Shown piece by piece: positions 1 to 9,273 of a stretch of 34,770 bases of DNA. The notes beneath the pieces are model-generated. The model saw only the letters and a list, made by a program, of their open reading frames with translations, made no database searches and had not been told where the DNA came from. A program made the position numbers and the translations under genes. Origin of the DNA: Candidatus Binataceae bacterium (GTDB lineage Bacteria > Desulfobacterota > Binatia > Binatales > Binataceae); the NCBI GenBank assembly GCA_015478645.1, contig JADMIL010000034.1:1-34770 (forward strand). Direction: 5' to 3'. The stretch's first letter is position 1. The number at the start of each line of letters is the position of its first letter.

Positions 1-55
1 GGACCCATGCGCTGCGCTCAGGGTGACCGCAGAGCCTTGTGCAGAGGTTCCTTAG
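1..55. repeat. Half copy of a palindromic intergenic repeat
   Basis: These 55 bases are identical to positions 12403-12457, the right half of a complete palindromic element described there. The match stops right after the sequence CCTTAG, where the two copies diverge. The window starts almost at the centre of the palindrome, so only one arm is visible; an assembly contig ending inside this hairpin would look the same. No gene overlaps it. Confidence 0.85.
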
Positions 56-151
56 CGGACCAATTCGTTTGCTCGCAGCACGCAGAACTTACAGTGTGAG
101 TGGTGCCACTGCGAGCGGGGTTGAATACTCATCGATGGTGAAGAGGGATTA

Positions 152-1345
152 GTGAACTACGCGCCACAATTGCTGCTGGTCGGCGCCGTTGCCGCGGTTG
201 GCGTCCTGCACACTATTGTTCCCGACCACTGGGTGCCGATCGCGCTAATCGCGCGGCAACGTGGCTGGACGAGGGGCGAGACGGCGCGCGCGGCATTCCA
301 GGCCGGCATCGGCCATGTGATGTCGACTTTGCTGATCGCCGTGGTGGTCTGGCTTGCGGGAGTTGCCTTCGCCGCGCGGTTCGGCCACATCATCGACACC
401 GCGACCAGTATCGCTCTCATCGGCTTCGGTGGCTGGATAGCGCTTGGCGCGCTGCGCGAAATGCAGGTCGCCGGTCGGCATAGCCATGCTCATCGACATG
501 GCCACAGTCACGATTTCGCACATACCGGAACCGTAGAGGATCTCCGTCACGGACCGGAGCGGCAACGCTTCGCGACAGATGAAGGCGAACTGACGCTCTC
601 CATTTTCGAAAGCGGTGCGCCGGCTCATTTCCATTTGTCCGGGCTGCCGATCGATATCGCCAGAGTCGAAACACTTCGGGAGGATGGCGGTCGGCAGCTC
701 TTCAGGTTCGCGAAGTGCGATGGCTATTGGCGATCGATTGAGGAAATCCCGGAGCCCCATCAATTCGCCGTCGTCGTCATGATCGATCACCGCACCCATT
801 CTCATTCGTTCGAGGGACAGTTCACCGAACACGCGCACGATCCCGATGGCCATAACCATGGAGAAGAGCACGAAGACGGACCCGAACACGACAAGCTGTA
901 TGCGCCGGAGCGAGGCGCGGCGGTTGCTTCAGCGCACTCCCATACGCATCGCCACGGTGCGGGAACGCCCCACGCGCATTGGCACGACCATGACGCGGAT
1001 ACCCTGCATGTGGTGATGGCGGAAATCGGCTCGGCGCCGCCACTCCACGAACATCATCACCGGACTCCGGCCCGCACCGCGCTGCTGCTGATCCTTGGTT
1101 CATCGCCAATGGTGGAGGGCATCCCGGCTTTTTTTGCCGCTGGCAAATACGGGTTCGGGCTGATCGCCGCGATGGCTGTGGTGTTCGGCACGAGCACGAT
1201 CGCAACCTACGTCCTCCTTTGCGTCTATTCGACCGAAGGTTTACGGCGCGTCAGTCTCGGCCGATTTGAACGCTACGGTGAAGTACTGAGCGGAGCCTTC
1301 ATCGTTCTCGTCGGCGTGATCTTTTGGATCTTTCCGATCCTGTGA
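152..1345 (+). CDS. Histidine-rich NicO/UreH-like metal transporter
   Basis: Polytopic membrane protein of 397 residues, probably a divalent-metal (nickel/cobalt-type) exporter or permease. The N-terminal third has about three membrane segments and an HxxxxDHW motif near residues 20-27, resembling the HX4DH signature of NiCoT/NicO transporters. A long soluble middle part (about 110-300) carries several His clusters and a segment of the kind inserted into some cation transporters. The C-terminus has three more membrane segments with a GSSPMVEG motif. The start is GTG, chosen for the purine-rich AGAGGGA about 5 bases upstream. It is the first gene of a copper-related cluster, so copper cannot be excluded as substrate. 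Family assignment is by motif and topology only. Confidence 0.7.
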   Translation: MNYAPQLLLVGAVAAVGVLHTIVPDHWVPIALIARQRGWTRGETARAAFQAGIGHVMSTLLIAVVVWLAGVAFAARFGHIIDTATSIALIGFGGWIALGALREMQVAGRHSHAHRHGHSHDFAHTGTVEDLRHGPERQRFATDEGELTLSIFESGAPAHFHLSGLPIDIARVETLREDGGRQLFRFAKCDGYWRSIEEIPEPHQFAVVVMIDHRTHSHSFEGQFTEHAHDPDGHNHGEEHEDGPEHDKLYAPERGAAVASAHSHTHRHGAGTPHAHWHDHDADTLHVVMAEIGSAPPLHEHHHRTPARTALLLILGSSPMVEGIPAFFAAGKYGFGLIAAMAVVFGTSTIATYVLLCVYSTEGLRRVSLGRFERYGEVLSGAFIVLVGVIFWIFPIL

Positions 1346-1513
1346 CGGTGGTTTGCGCTGAATACTCCTCGACCAACGCCGCCATTTTTCCGGCATTCGA
1401 AGGAAGCCGTTTTCCGCTCGTTATAGAATAATCCGCCCGTCGCCGCTTGACTGAACAAGGTAAAATCTGAAGAGTTATACTGGGCGGGTGAGAGCGGGCA
1501 CCGCCTACCTTTG

Positions 1514-1903
1514 ATGCTGTTCCGTCTTCAAATATCAATCGTTTTTATGCTCGCGCTCCTGGTAAACAGCGTCGGGGCGTGCGCCGCCGCTTCGCCCGTA
1601 TGTCAGACGGCTTCGTGTGCGGCGCATCAGCGGCAGGGCACCTGCCCGATGCACGGCCATCAGCAAAACTCTCGCGGCGGCCATGAATGCTGCCAGGAGG
1701 CGGCGTGCAGTAGCCCCGCGGAGGTTAGTTCCGAATCGGATTCCGTCGGGACAAGCCATTTTCTTTTGCAGTTTCCCGCGACTATCGGCGCGCCAATATT
1801 TGATCATGTCGAAGGTGCGGCCAGACTCGTCGTGATGACCACCCAGCACTCGCCGCCCTCCGCCGTGCCGCTCTTTCTAGCTATTCGTTCGCTTTTGCTC
1901 TGA
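1514..1903 (+). CDS. Small exported Cys/His-rich protein (copy 1)
   Basis: Protein of 129 residues with an N-terminal hydrophobic signal-like segment (about 5-25). A Cys/His-rich core follows, with the pattern CAAHQxxGxC, several His, then HECC and a further Cys. The C-terminal end is hydrophobic with the form VPLFLAIRSLLL. I do not recognise a named family. The cysteines and histidines and the place directly before copA suggest a periplasmic metal-binding or metal-sensing accessory protein. A paralogue with the same pattern lies at 5640-6038 on the other strand. ATG at 1514 is preferred to the in-frame TTG at 1511; no clear ribosome binding site is visible. Confidence 0.65.
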   Translation: MLFRLQISIVFMLALLVNSVGACAAASPVCQTASCAAHQRQGTCPMHGHQQNSRGGHECCQEAACSSPAEVSSESDSVGTSHFLLQFPATIGAPIFDHVEGAARLVVMTTQHSPPSAVPLFLAIRSLLL

Positions 1904-2050
1904 ACCTCCAGAAATCGGCAGGTCCGTTTCGTCCGAACGACTCGCGGTTCGATCGGAACGCCTTTCATGGATCGATTCGGCGTCGCCGCGCGCATTCGAT
2001 GCTCGTGGAAGATTGCCCGACTGTTTGATCGCCGCTTTGGAGGTTCCGGT

Positions 2051-4018
2051 ATGTCAGCTGATCTTGATCGCGCCAGACGTGCGCCGACGCTCGGCGATAG
2101 AGCGCCGCGAGCCTCTGAGGGAATTACCCGACGCCGTTTTGTTCAAGGAGTGATCGCCGGAGGAGTAATCGCCGGCCTCGAACTCTGGAAATTGCCGACG
2201 TTACCCGCGGAGGTCGTCGGTGGACTTCCCGCCCTATCGGGCAGTTACTTCGAGTTGGCCATCGGACAGGTTCCGGTGAATTTTACCGGTCGACCCTCTT
2301 TCGCGACGGCGGTAAATGGTTCGGTGCCAGGTCCGACGCTACGATGGCGCGAAGGCGACACCGTAACGATAGCGGTGACTAACCATCTGAAGGTGCCGAC
2401 CTCGATTCATTGGCACGGAATCAGGTCGCCCGCCGATATGGACGGAGTTCCCGGGCTCAGTTTTCCAGGCATCCCCGCCGGCCAGACGTTTACTTACCGA
2501 ATCCCGGTCAAGCAGCGCGGCACTTATTGGTACCACAGCCACAGCCGTTTCCAGGAACAGACGGGACTTTATGGGCCGCTGGTTATCGAACCGCGCGGCC
2601 AGGATCCACTTCAGTACGATCGCGACTACGTAATCATACTGTCTGATTGGACCGACGAGAATCCCGAAACCATCTTCAGTAATCTCAAGCAACAGAGCGG
2701 CTACTACAACTATCAAGAGCGGACAGCGGGAACGTTTATCTCAGACGTCAGGAAAAATGGACTCGGGGCCACGGTGTCGGACCGCCTGATGTGGGGGGCG
2801 ATGAACATGAACCCCACCGACATCCTGGACGTAAGCGGATCGACGTATACGTACCTGATCAACGGCAAGCCTCCGGCCGCCAACTGGACCGCGCTGTTTC
2901 ATCCGCGCGAGCGGGTCCGGCTGCGCTTCATCAACGGTTCGTCGATGAGCATCTTCGACGTGCGCATCCCGGGGTTGCCGATGAGCGTGGTGCAGACTGA
3001 CGGCAACGATATCGAGCCGGTCGTTGTCGATGAATTCAGAATATCGGTGGCTGAAACCTACGATGTGATCGTCCAGCCGCAAGACGCTTCCGCATTTACT
3101 ATCTTCGCGCAATCGGAGGATCGCACCGGCTATGCCCGCGCAACTCTGGCGCCGCGTGGCGGCATGAGCGCGCCGATTCCCCCGATGGATCCACGGCCGA
3201 TGCTCACGATGGTCGATATGGGAATGGCTATGGGCAAAATGCCTGGAATGAAGATGGGAGGTGCGACTCCGTCGGGCACTCCAACCGCCGGGCCGCAGAG
3301 CGTCCCCGGTATGACGATGGACGGCATGCCCGGCATGGAGATGGGCGACGACATGTCGGGGATGGAGATGGGCGACATGCCGGGCATGAAGATGGCCGCG
3401 AAGCCGTCGGACGCGCGCGGGCCACTTCCGATACCGTTCCCACAGCCCGGGCCCGCGACTACGGGATTGTCGGCGCCCCCCGCGGCGGGACGGCCGGACC
3501 GCGGAAAGCCAATCGCCCTGCGCGAAGGTCCACAGGTGGACAATGTGGCGGATGCTCCTACCAGGCGACTTTCGGAGCCGGGGGTCGGGCTCAACGGCAA
3601 CGGTCGCCGCGTGCTGACGTATAGCGACTTGCGTGCGCGATATCCGGGCGCCGATCCGCGACCGGCGGGTCGTGACATCGAAATTCATTTGACCGGCAAC
3701 ATGGAGCGATTCATCTGGGGATTCAACGGAATAAAATTCTCCAGCGCCGCGCCGATTGAACTGAAACTCGGCGAGCGCGTGCGGTTCATCCTGGTCAACG
3801 ACACCATGATGGCGCATCCCATCCATCTGCACGGGCTATGGAGCGAACTCGAGAACGGCAACGGTGTGCGGCGCCCCTACAAGCACACCATCAACGTCAA
3901 GCCGGGCGAGCGCTTGAGCTATCTGGTCAGCGCCGATACGCCGGGGCGATGGGCGTATCACTGCCATCTGCTCTACCACATGGAGGCGGGGATGTTTCGC
4001 ACGGTAATCGTGTCATGA
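2051..4018 (+). CDS. copA: Multicopper oxidase, copper resistance protein CopA
   Basis: Periplasmic multicopper oxidase of 655 residues, expected to oxidise Cu(I) and bind copper. A Tat signal (TRRRFVQG) lies near residue 29. Copper ligands are all visible: HWH at 120-122, HSH at 162-164, HPIHLHG from 589, and HCHLLYHMEAGM from 637, with axial Met at 648. A Met-rich linker with repeated MPGMxM units (about 389-455) precedes the last cupredoxin domain and probably binds extra Cu(I), as in plasmid-type CopA/PcoA. Start ATG 2051 is fixed by GGAGG at 2039-2043. The reading frame is open further upstream to 1967, but that part has no such site. The stop overlaps the copB start (ATGA), so the two are translationally coupled. 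Confidence 0.95.
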   Translation: MSADLDRARRAPTLGDRAPRASEGITRRRFVQGVIAGGVIAGLELWKLPTLPAEVVGGLPALSGSYFELAIGQVPVNFTGRPSFATAVNGSVPGPTLRWREGDTVTIAVTNHLKVPTSIHWHGIRSPADMDGVPGLSFPGIPAGQTFTYRIPVKQRGTYWYHSHSRFQEQTGLYGPLVIEPRGQDPLQYDRDYVIILSDWTDENPETIFSNLKQQSGYYNYQERTAGTFISDVRKNGLGATVSDRLMWGAMNMNPTDILDVSGSTYTYLINGKPPAANWTALFHPRERVRLRFINGSSMSIFDVRIPGLPMSVVQTDGNDIEPVVVDEFRISVAETYDVIVQPQDASAFTIFAQSEDRTGYARATLAPRGGMSAPIPPMDPRPMLTMVDMGMAMGKMPGMKMGGATPSGTPTAGPQSVPGMTMDGMPGMEMGDDMSGMEMGDMPGMKMAAKPSDARGPLPIPFPQPGPATTGLSAPPAAGRPDRGKPIALREGPQVDNVADAPTRRLSEPGVGLNGNGRRVLTYSDLRARYPGADPRPAGRDIEIHLTGNMERFIWGFNGIKFSSAAPIELKLGERVRFILVNDTMMAHPIHLHGLWSELENGNGVRRPYKHTINVKPGERLSYLVSADTPGRWAYHCHLLYHMEAGMFRTVIVS

Positions 4019-4794
4019 GCGCGACGACTCAGATGCAATGGGGTCTGCGCCGGGCGAGGCTGCTCGCGATGGCGATCGCTCTGGCTTGCGTCGGTTCATC
4101 CGTCACGCACGCTCAGTCCTCAACTCCGCCGGCCAGTTGGGAGCCGCCGGTAATGGATAATCAGATCATTGGTCATGTTCTGTTCGATCAGCTCGAGGGA
4201 CGCACCAACGGTCCCGACAACGAATTTCGCTGGGACGGCCAAGGCTGGATCGGCACCGACATGAATAAACTCTGGTTCAAGTCCGAGGGCTTCGTTGAGA
4301 ACGGCCAGGCTAGTGACGGCGATACCGAAGCGCTCTACGATCGCCCGCTACCATTTCTCAGATACTTCGACGCGCAGGCCGGAGTCCGCTACGACCTGGA
4401 CTCCGATCCCGGACGCACATGGGGAGCCATCGGAATCGAAGGGTTGGCTCCCTACTTTTTCGATTTCGAGCCAACCTTCTATTTCAGCGATCGGGGCCGC
4501 GTTGCCGGACGCCTGACGGGCTCGTATGACCTGCTGATTACTCAGCGCCTGATACTGCAGCCCCAGATCGAAATGAACTTCTATAGCAAGAGCGACCCGA
4601 GCCGCAGTATCGGTTCCGGCCTGTCGGATCTGGATACTGGCTTGCGCCTGCGTTACGAAATCAGCCGAAAATTCGCGCCTTACATCGGCTTCGCTTACAC
4701 GCAGACGTTCGGAGAGACAGCAACTTTCACGCGGGACAATGGCGGGATTGTTCACGATCCGCGCTTCATCTTCGGCGTTAGGCTCTGGTACTAG
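4015..4794 (+). CDS. copB: Copper resistance protein CopB, outer membrane
   Basis: Outer-membrane beta-barrel protein of 259 residues of the CopB/PcoB family, which works with CopA in copper resistance. A Sec signal peptide ends near the AQSS at about 33-36. Family hallmarks are visible: FDQLEGR, the alternating aromatic strands ALYDRPLPFLRYFDAQAGVRYD, YFFDFEPTFYFS, and a terminal aromatic (RLWY) typical of barrel proteins. The Met/His-rich N-terminal segment of longer CopB proteins is absent. The reading frame is open back to 3838, but the ATG at 4015 overlapping the copA stop gives the right signal peptide. It closes the rightward metal transcription unit. Confidence 0.92.
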   Translation: MSATTQMQWGLRRARLLAMAIALACVGSSVTHAQSSTPPASWEPPVMDNQIIGHVLFDQLEGRTNGPDNEFRWDGQGWIGTDMNKLWFKSEGFVENGQASDGDTEALYDRPLPFLRYFDAQAGVRYDLDSDPGRTWGAIGIEGLAPYFFDFEPTFYFSDRGRVAGRLTGSYDLLITQRLILQPQIEMNFYSKSDPSRSIGSGLSDLDTGLRLRYEISRKFAPYIGFAYTQTFGETATFTRDNGGIVHDPRFIFGVRLWY

Positions 4795-4826
4795 CAGCCT
4801 GAGTTAGAAGTTCATCGAATAACGAC

Positions 4827-5399
4827 CTATTCAGCTTGTTGAGGGCGCGCCGTCTTCATCATCTTCTCGTGCTGCTCGGTCATCATGCGCATGCGCGATT
4901 CGATAGCTGCTTTCTCTTGCGGACTCAGGTGCGCGAGGTGGCGGACCCACAAGATCACTCCCCAGATCTCCTTGGGGTCATGCTTCTTGCCAAAACCTGG
5001 CATTCCGGTCATACGGATGCCATTAGCAATTATGAAGTACAACTCGGCGTCCGACCATTTTTGGGTGTCGCCGGTTAGCGCAGCGACGGGCGGATAAAAG
5101 TCGGCTTCGATCTGATTTTCACCGTTACCCGTGACTCCATGACAACCGGAGCAGTGCCCATCGAAGTCGACTTGTCCTGCTCGCAAATTCTCCGGAGTCG
5201 GACGGAACGGGTTGGATTGTTCGTCGGCGTTGTGGCGGATCCAATTGGACGTGATGTGACGGGCAAGAAAATTCTCGACCGGGCCCGGACGGCGCGTGGC
5301 GCTCCAACTCATCGATGGCAGAACGAGAAACGCCACGATCAACCCTCCAATCACTGCGACGACAGTCAGTATCAAGATATCTAAAAATGCTCTTTTCAC
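4827..5399 (-). CDS. Membrane-anchored mono-heme cytochrome c
   Basis: Class I cytochrome c of 190 residues with an uncleaved N-terminal anchor (about 7-29) and a periplasmic domain. The heme-binding CSGCH is at 83-87, and the probable axial Met lies in GMPGFG near 133. The domain ends in a Met/Gln/Lys-rich charged tail (about 165-190). Such proteins accept or pass electrons in the periplasm; next to a multicopper oxidase it may take electrons from or give them to copper chemistry, but this is inference. It lies tail-to-tail with copB on the opposite strand. Start is GTG at 5399 with no strong ribosome binding site. Confidence 0.85.
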   Translation of the reverse strand: MKRAFLDILILTVVAVIGGLIVAFLVLPSMSWSATRRPGPVENFLARHITSNWIRHNADEQSNPFRPTPENLRAGQVDFDGHCSGCHGVTGNGENQIEADFYPPVAALTGDTQKWSDAELYFIIANGIRMTGMPGFGKKHDPKEIWGVILWVRHLAHLSPQEKAAIESRMRMMTEQHEKMMKTARPQQAE

Positions 5400-5639
5400 G
5401 TTTTATGTCCCAACCATTGAATGCGGCGGCTAATACCAGCGCCGGACATAAATGAATCTCACTGGCGGCCTGCGCTCGAATCATTTCGCAGTTATCATGC
5501 GAGCTGACAGGCCGATCGCAGTCGTGCCGAATTGCGAACATTCGCTGCGGGACAGAGCGTTTCCGTCCCGCGTGCACAAATGCAGCGAATCTTCGACCTG
5601 CAGGTCAAATCGATCCGTCGGGCTTATATGTCAGAGCAT

Positions 5640-6038
5640 TCAGATGAGAAGCGTACGTAGCGAGAGAAAAATCGGCACATGCGGAGACGGTGCATTAACC
5701 CTGGCAAGAGCCCCCAATCGCGTCGACGATGCGGTCAGGACGATTGACGGGAGCGTAAAGACGACCGGAAGAACCATCGCTAATTCACTCACCGGCGCAT
5801 TCTTGTCCGCGGATAGCTCGGCACCGTTCAAGCAAATGGGGTCGACACAGCATTCGTGATCGCTCCCCCCTCCGGGATGCCGCGAATGCTGATTGCAAGA
5901 GCCATCTTTTTGGTGGGCAGCGCATGCCGACGGCACACAGCCGGTGGTAGCAGCGGCGGAGCATAATCCGAAGCTGTGAATCGCCAGCGCAAATATTGCG
6001 ACAAGCGCGACGTGCCAACGCTGCTTCACTTCAAACAC
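5640..6038 (-). CDS. Small exported Cys/His-rich protein (copy 2)
   Basis: Protein of 132 residues with an N-terminal signal-like hydrophobic stretch (about 8-29). It shares with the protein at 1514-1903 the pattern CAAHQxxGxC, a His-containing spacer, HECC and a following Cys, and the same style of C-terminus (VPIFLSLRTLLI). It is divergent elsewhere, so this is an old duplication or separate recruitment rather than a recent copy. Function unknown; metal binding in the periplasm is likely from the residues and the copper context. Start GTG at 6038, weakly supported; a second in-frame GTG lies three codons later. It is in the same direction as the cytochrome c gene, with a 240-base gap between them holding no convincing gene. 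Confidence 0.6.
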   Translation of the reverse strand: MFEVKQRWHVALVAIFALAIHSFGLCSAAATTGCVPSACAAHQKDGSCNQHSRHPGGGSDHECCVDPICLNGAELSADKNAPVSELAMVLPVVFTLPSIVLTASSTRLGALARVNAPSPHVPIFLSLRTLLI

Positions 6039-6395
6039 GATTGAAATAGTTTATCACCCCAACCTCACCGCACAAGCACAGCGCGTGAGGTTGCCGCCGC
6101 GCGAGGGCTTTGGTTCTGATCTTCTTATCATCGTCAGGCCAGCGAGACGGCGCTCTTCACGCGCTTTTGCTGAGACCGGACGAATGAGGTATTGCGCACG
6201 AACTTTTTTTATTCCCGACCACGTTTGTGGCTCAGCGGCGGGAATTGTTTCGTACCGGGCCCTGATCCATTTGTCGAAGATAAGCGGGATCGACTGCTCG
6301 AATTCATTCTTCGCAAGCATTGGAAGAGTGGCGAGGTTAAATGCACGAACTCTTCCCCGGATCGGGCCTTGGCATTCTGATCCCATAGGCGTCGT
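6039..6395. other. Intergenic stretch without a convincing gene
   Basis: Short open frames exist on both strands here, but none has a ribosome binding site, a recognisable domain or consistent codon use. It separates the small Cys-rich protein from the end of the MFS gene, and probably holds the promoter of the former. I see no RNA gene. Confidence 0.4.
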
Positions 6396-7673
6396 CTACC
6401 ATCTTGCGGTCCGGTCCGCGCTCTTCTGACGACCCGCGAAGAGCAACAGCAGGCCGCCTGCAATCGCGATCGCGCCCAACACCAACAACGACAGCTTGAC
6501 CGCCAGCGCCGCGAGCACTCCGCCGATCAGCCCGGAGAGCGCCTCGGCGCCGACCTGCAGGGCCTGATTGTTGCCCATCACTCGGCCCTGCTCCGATTCG
6601 GCGGCCGCGGTGGAAAGAATCGTCGCGCAGGACGGCAGGCAAATCGCGAGCGCCAGAGATGTCAGGAACAGGGTGGCCCACGCAGCCCCTTGGGCGCGCG
6701 GCACCACCACAACCATCATGAACGCCCCCGTGAGCACGCCCGACCAGATGGTGAGCTGCCGTGCCGAGAAGCGGCGCGATAGCGCGCCCGTCAGCCAGAG
6801 ATTGGCCAGCACGATTGGAACGCCGACCCACGCGATGAATTCCGACACTTTCGAGACCCCTAGCCGATATTCGTCGACCAGGTACATCGGATAGCAGCGG
6901 AAGAAGCCGAAGATCGCAAGATAGAGCAGGAAGTTGATCAGGTAGAGATGCCGCAGACGCCGATCCCTGAACACCCACGCCAGGTTGGTAAAGGCCTCGA
7001 AATAGCTGACTCGCCGGCGCTCCTCGGGCGGCTTTGTCTCCGCAAAGAAAATAAGCGTCGCCACGATCGTCACTACCAGCAGCCCGAACACCGCCCAGAA
7101 GGGAGTGGCGTAGCCGAACCACCTCGCGAGCGAGCGGTCGGCAAGCTTGCCGCCGACCAGCGGCCCGACGATGTATGCCGCGCTGACGCTCATGTAAATG
7201 TAGCCGAAGTAGCGGTTGCGGTTAGCGGGCGCAATCACGTCCGAGATTGCACTTTGCGCCGTGACGATATTCGCCTCGGAGAGGCCCGCCAGAAACGATC
7301 CTGCGCAGAGCAAGCCGAAGCTCGCGACGCCCAGTGCGCCCGCGATGACCGCGTAGCAGATCGTCGTGGCGGCTAGCGAGATCATGAGGACCGGCTTGCG
7401 GCCGAACCGATCGGATAATGCGCCCAGAATCGGCGAGGCCAGAAACTGTCCGAGCGGATACAGGCACAGCAGAAAGCCGAGCAGGAAAGTCCGGCGCGCT
7501 GCCGGAGTGGCCGCCGGCAGCATGGCGCCATGTCCGTCGAGCAGCATCGGCGTGAACACCGTGATCATCAGGCTGTAGCCGAGGAAGCCGATGAAAATGA
7601 CGACGTAGAGGACGAACAAAGCGCGCGCACTGGCCGGTGGCGCTGGCGAGCGAGCCGCGGCTGGGCCTGTCAT
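6396..7673 (-). CDS. MFS transporter, TetA/DHA1-like
   Basis: Major facilitator of 425 residues with about 12 membrane segments, likely a drug or metabolite:proton antiporter of the inner membrane. The loop between segments 2 and 3 has the MFS signature GALSDRFGRKPVLM (near 85-98), and segment 5 has the GPLVGG antiporter motif C (near 178-183). A hydrophilic loop in the centre (about 220-235) separates the two halves. Start ATG 7673; a purine-rich GATGAGAAG lies upstream. It stands alone on the minus strand, divergent from the Y-family polymerase. The substrate cannot be told from sequence. Confidence 0.88.
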   Translation of the reverse strand: MTGPAAARSPAPPASARALFVLYVVIFIGFLGYSLMITVFTPMLLDGHGAMLPAATPAARRTFLLGFLLCLYPLGQFLASPILGALSDRFGRKPVLMISLAATTICYAVIAGALGVASFGLLCAGSFLAGLSEANIVTAQSAISDVIAPANRNRYFGYIYMSVSAAYIVGPLVGGKLADRSLARWFGYATPFWAVFGLLVVTIVATLIFFAETKPPEERRRVSYFEAFTNLAWVFRDRRLRHLYLINFLLYLAIFGFFRCYPMYLVDEYRLGVSKVSEFIAWVGVPIVLANLWLTGALSRRFSARQLTIWSGVLTGAFMMVVVVPRAQGAAWATLFLTSLALAICLPSCATILSTAAAESEQGRVMGNNQALQVGAEALSGLIGGVLAALAVKLSLLVLGAIAIAGGLLLLFAGRQKSADRTARW

Positions 7674-7821
7674 CTGATAAGTCTTCTCATCTTCACTGCG
7701 AACCTCCCTCCCGGCTACCGGGATCTCTTACGCGGTCCGCTACGACTCGGTCGAGCGGCTCTGCAATTTCCATTCTTCAAAAATTGGTGGAGCGCTAGCG
7801 ATCGCTGTCGTAAAATGAGCC

Positions 7822-9105
7822 ATGGCCGCGAGCAATTATCCCATACCCGCATTGAGCCTGCGCTGGCTGTATGTCGATTTCAACAGCTACTTTGCGAGCG
7901 TCGAGCAGCAAATGCGTCCCGCGCTGCGGGGCCAACCGGTCGCGGTTGTTCCGGTCGAGACCGATTCCACTTGCGCAATCGCCGCGAGCTATGAGGCCAA
8001 AGCCTTCGGCGTAAAAACCGGTACGCCCATTTACGACGCCCGGCGCCTCTGTCCCGGCCTGATTTGCGTATTGGCGCAACATGAGCGCTATGTCGAGTTT
8101 CACCACCGCCTTATCGAAGAGATCGAACGGCATATCCCGGTTACCGCCGTCTGCTCCATCGACGAGGTGGCATGTCGTCTTATGGATAATGAAATCTCGG
8201 TCGAGCGCTCAACGGAAATCGCCCAGTCGATCAAAAGTGGCATTGCAAAAACCATCGGTCCCTATATGCGCTGCTCGATCGGCATTGCGCCGAACCGTTA
8301 TCTCGCAAAAGTCGGCACCGAGCTGCAAAAGCCGGACGGCCTGGTGGTCCTGCGCGCGGAGGACTTGCCACAGAGGCTTTTCATCCTGAAGCTGCGCGAT
8401 CTACCGGGGGTCGGCGCCAATATCGAACGACGAATCAGGACAGCTGGAATCACGGACCTGCCGAGTCTGTTCGCGCTCAATCCGCATAAGATGCGCAAGG
8501 TCTGGGGTAGCGTCTGGGGTGAAAAACTGTGGTATCTGCTGCGCGGCATGGAATTGCCGGAAGAGGTAACCGTTCGGCGCAGCGTCGGCCACAGCCATGT
8601 GCTGGCGCCTGAACTGCGCGAACCGGCCCAGGCCAAGGATGTGGCCCGGCGCCTGACGCTGAAGGCTGCCAGCCGCCTGCGGCGTATGGAGTATTATGCG
8701 AGCGCCATGTCATTTTCCGCCCGGCTGGAAAACGACCTACGCGTCCATGCGGAAGATCGCTGCTACCGGGCGCAGGACAATAAGACCTTCCTTGATCTCC
8801 TGAACGGGCTCTGGACGCAAGCGCTCAAACAAAGCCCGGGTGTCAGGATCAGAAAAGTCTCGGTCACGCTGTCAGACTTGGTCGCGGCCACTAATCTGCA
8901 GGCGGATTTGTTCGCGAACAGGCCGGACGCCGATCTGGCGGCGCGCGGTAAATCGGAAAACTTGTCCCGCGCTATGGACAAGATTAATCACCGCTTCGGG
9001 CGCGATAGCGTCCTGATTGGCATGACGCCCTCACAGGGCCACGCTTTCTCGGGCAGCAAAATCGCCTTCACCCGCATCCCTGATGTTGAGGAGTTCTTGG
9101 AATAG
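7822..9105 (+). CDS. Y-family translesion DNA polymerase
   Basis: DNA polymerase IV/UmuC-type protein of 427 residues for synthesis across damaged template. The first catalytic carboxylate motif is DFNSYFASVEQ (about 19-29). The second is CSIDEVAC, with D114 and E115 present, so the enzyme should be active. The thumb HhH region (LRDLPGVGANIERR) is near 193-206, followed by the little-finger domain. The C-terminal IAFTRIPDVEEF is typical of a proteobacterial plasmid/chromosomal subgroup distinct from classical DinB. No imuA or dnaE2 partner and no clear LexA box is seen. ATG 7822; divergent from the MFS gene. A small Lys-rich gene follows. Confidence 0.9.
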   Translation: MAASNYPIPALSLRWLYVDFNSYFASVEQQMRPALRGQPVAVVPVETDSTCAIAASYEAKAFGVKTGTPIYDARRLCPGLICVLAQHERYVEFHHRLIEEIERHIPVTAVCSIDEVACRLMDNEISVERSTEIAQSIKSGIAKTIGPYMRCSIGIAPNRYLAKVGTELQKPDGLVVLRAEDLPQRLFILKLRDLPGVGANIERRIRTAGITDLPSLFALNPHKMRKVWGSVWGEKLWYLLRGMELPEEVTVRRSVGHSHVLAPELREPAQAKDVARRLTLKAASRLRRMEYYASAMSFSARLENDLRVHAEDRCYRAQDNKTFLDLLNGLWTQALKQSPGVRIRKVSVTLSDLVAATNLQADLFANRPDADLAARGKSENLSRAMDKINHRFGRDSVLIGMTPSQGHAFSGSKIAFTRIPDVEEFLE

Positions 9106-9116
9106 AACTATTCCTC

Positions 9117-9136
9117 GAGGGTCCGCCCTCTGTTTT
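9117..9136 (+). terminator. Possible intrinsic terminator after the polymerase gene
   Basis: GAGGG and CCCTC form a 5-bp stem around a TCCG loop, followed by TGTTTT. It sits 11 bases after the Y-family polymerase stop. The stem is short, so the call is tentative. Confidence 0.4.
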
Positions 9137-9273
9137 ATGGAGATGATTTCGCTGGATATTCTGGAGGAACTTCGGCGGTCTTCAACGAACTTGATTGGCC
9201 TCCATTATATGGCCTATCGTTCTCTTAAAGGCACCCGTCGAGTTCCATCAAACCCAACCAAGGACCAATAAAA

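Noticed and set aside
2741..3832. 363-codon minus-strand frame opposite copA
   Set aside because: His/Arg-rich translation made by the complement of the Met/Asp/Gly repeats; copA itself has all copper ligands.
5452..5859. Plus-strand frame of 135 codons over the small Cys-rich protein
   Set aside because: No start signal or domain; it is partly antisense to the signal-peptide-bearing paralogue.
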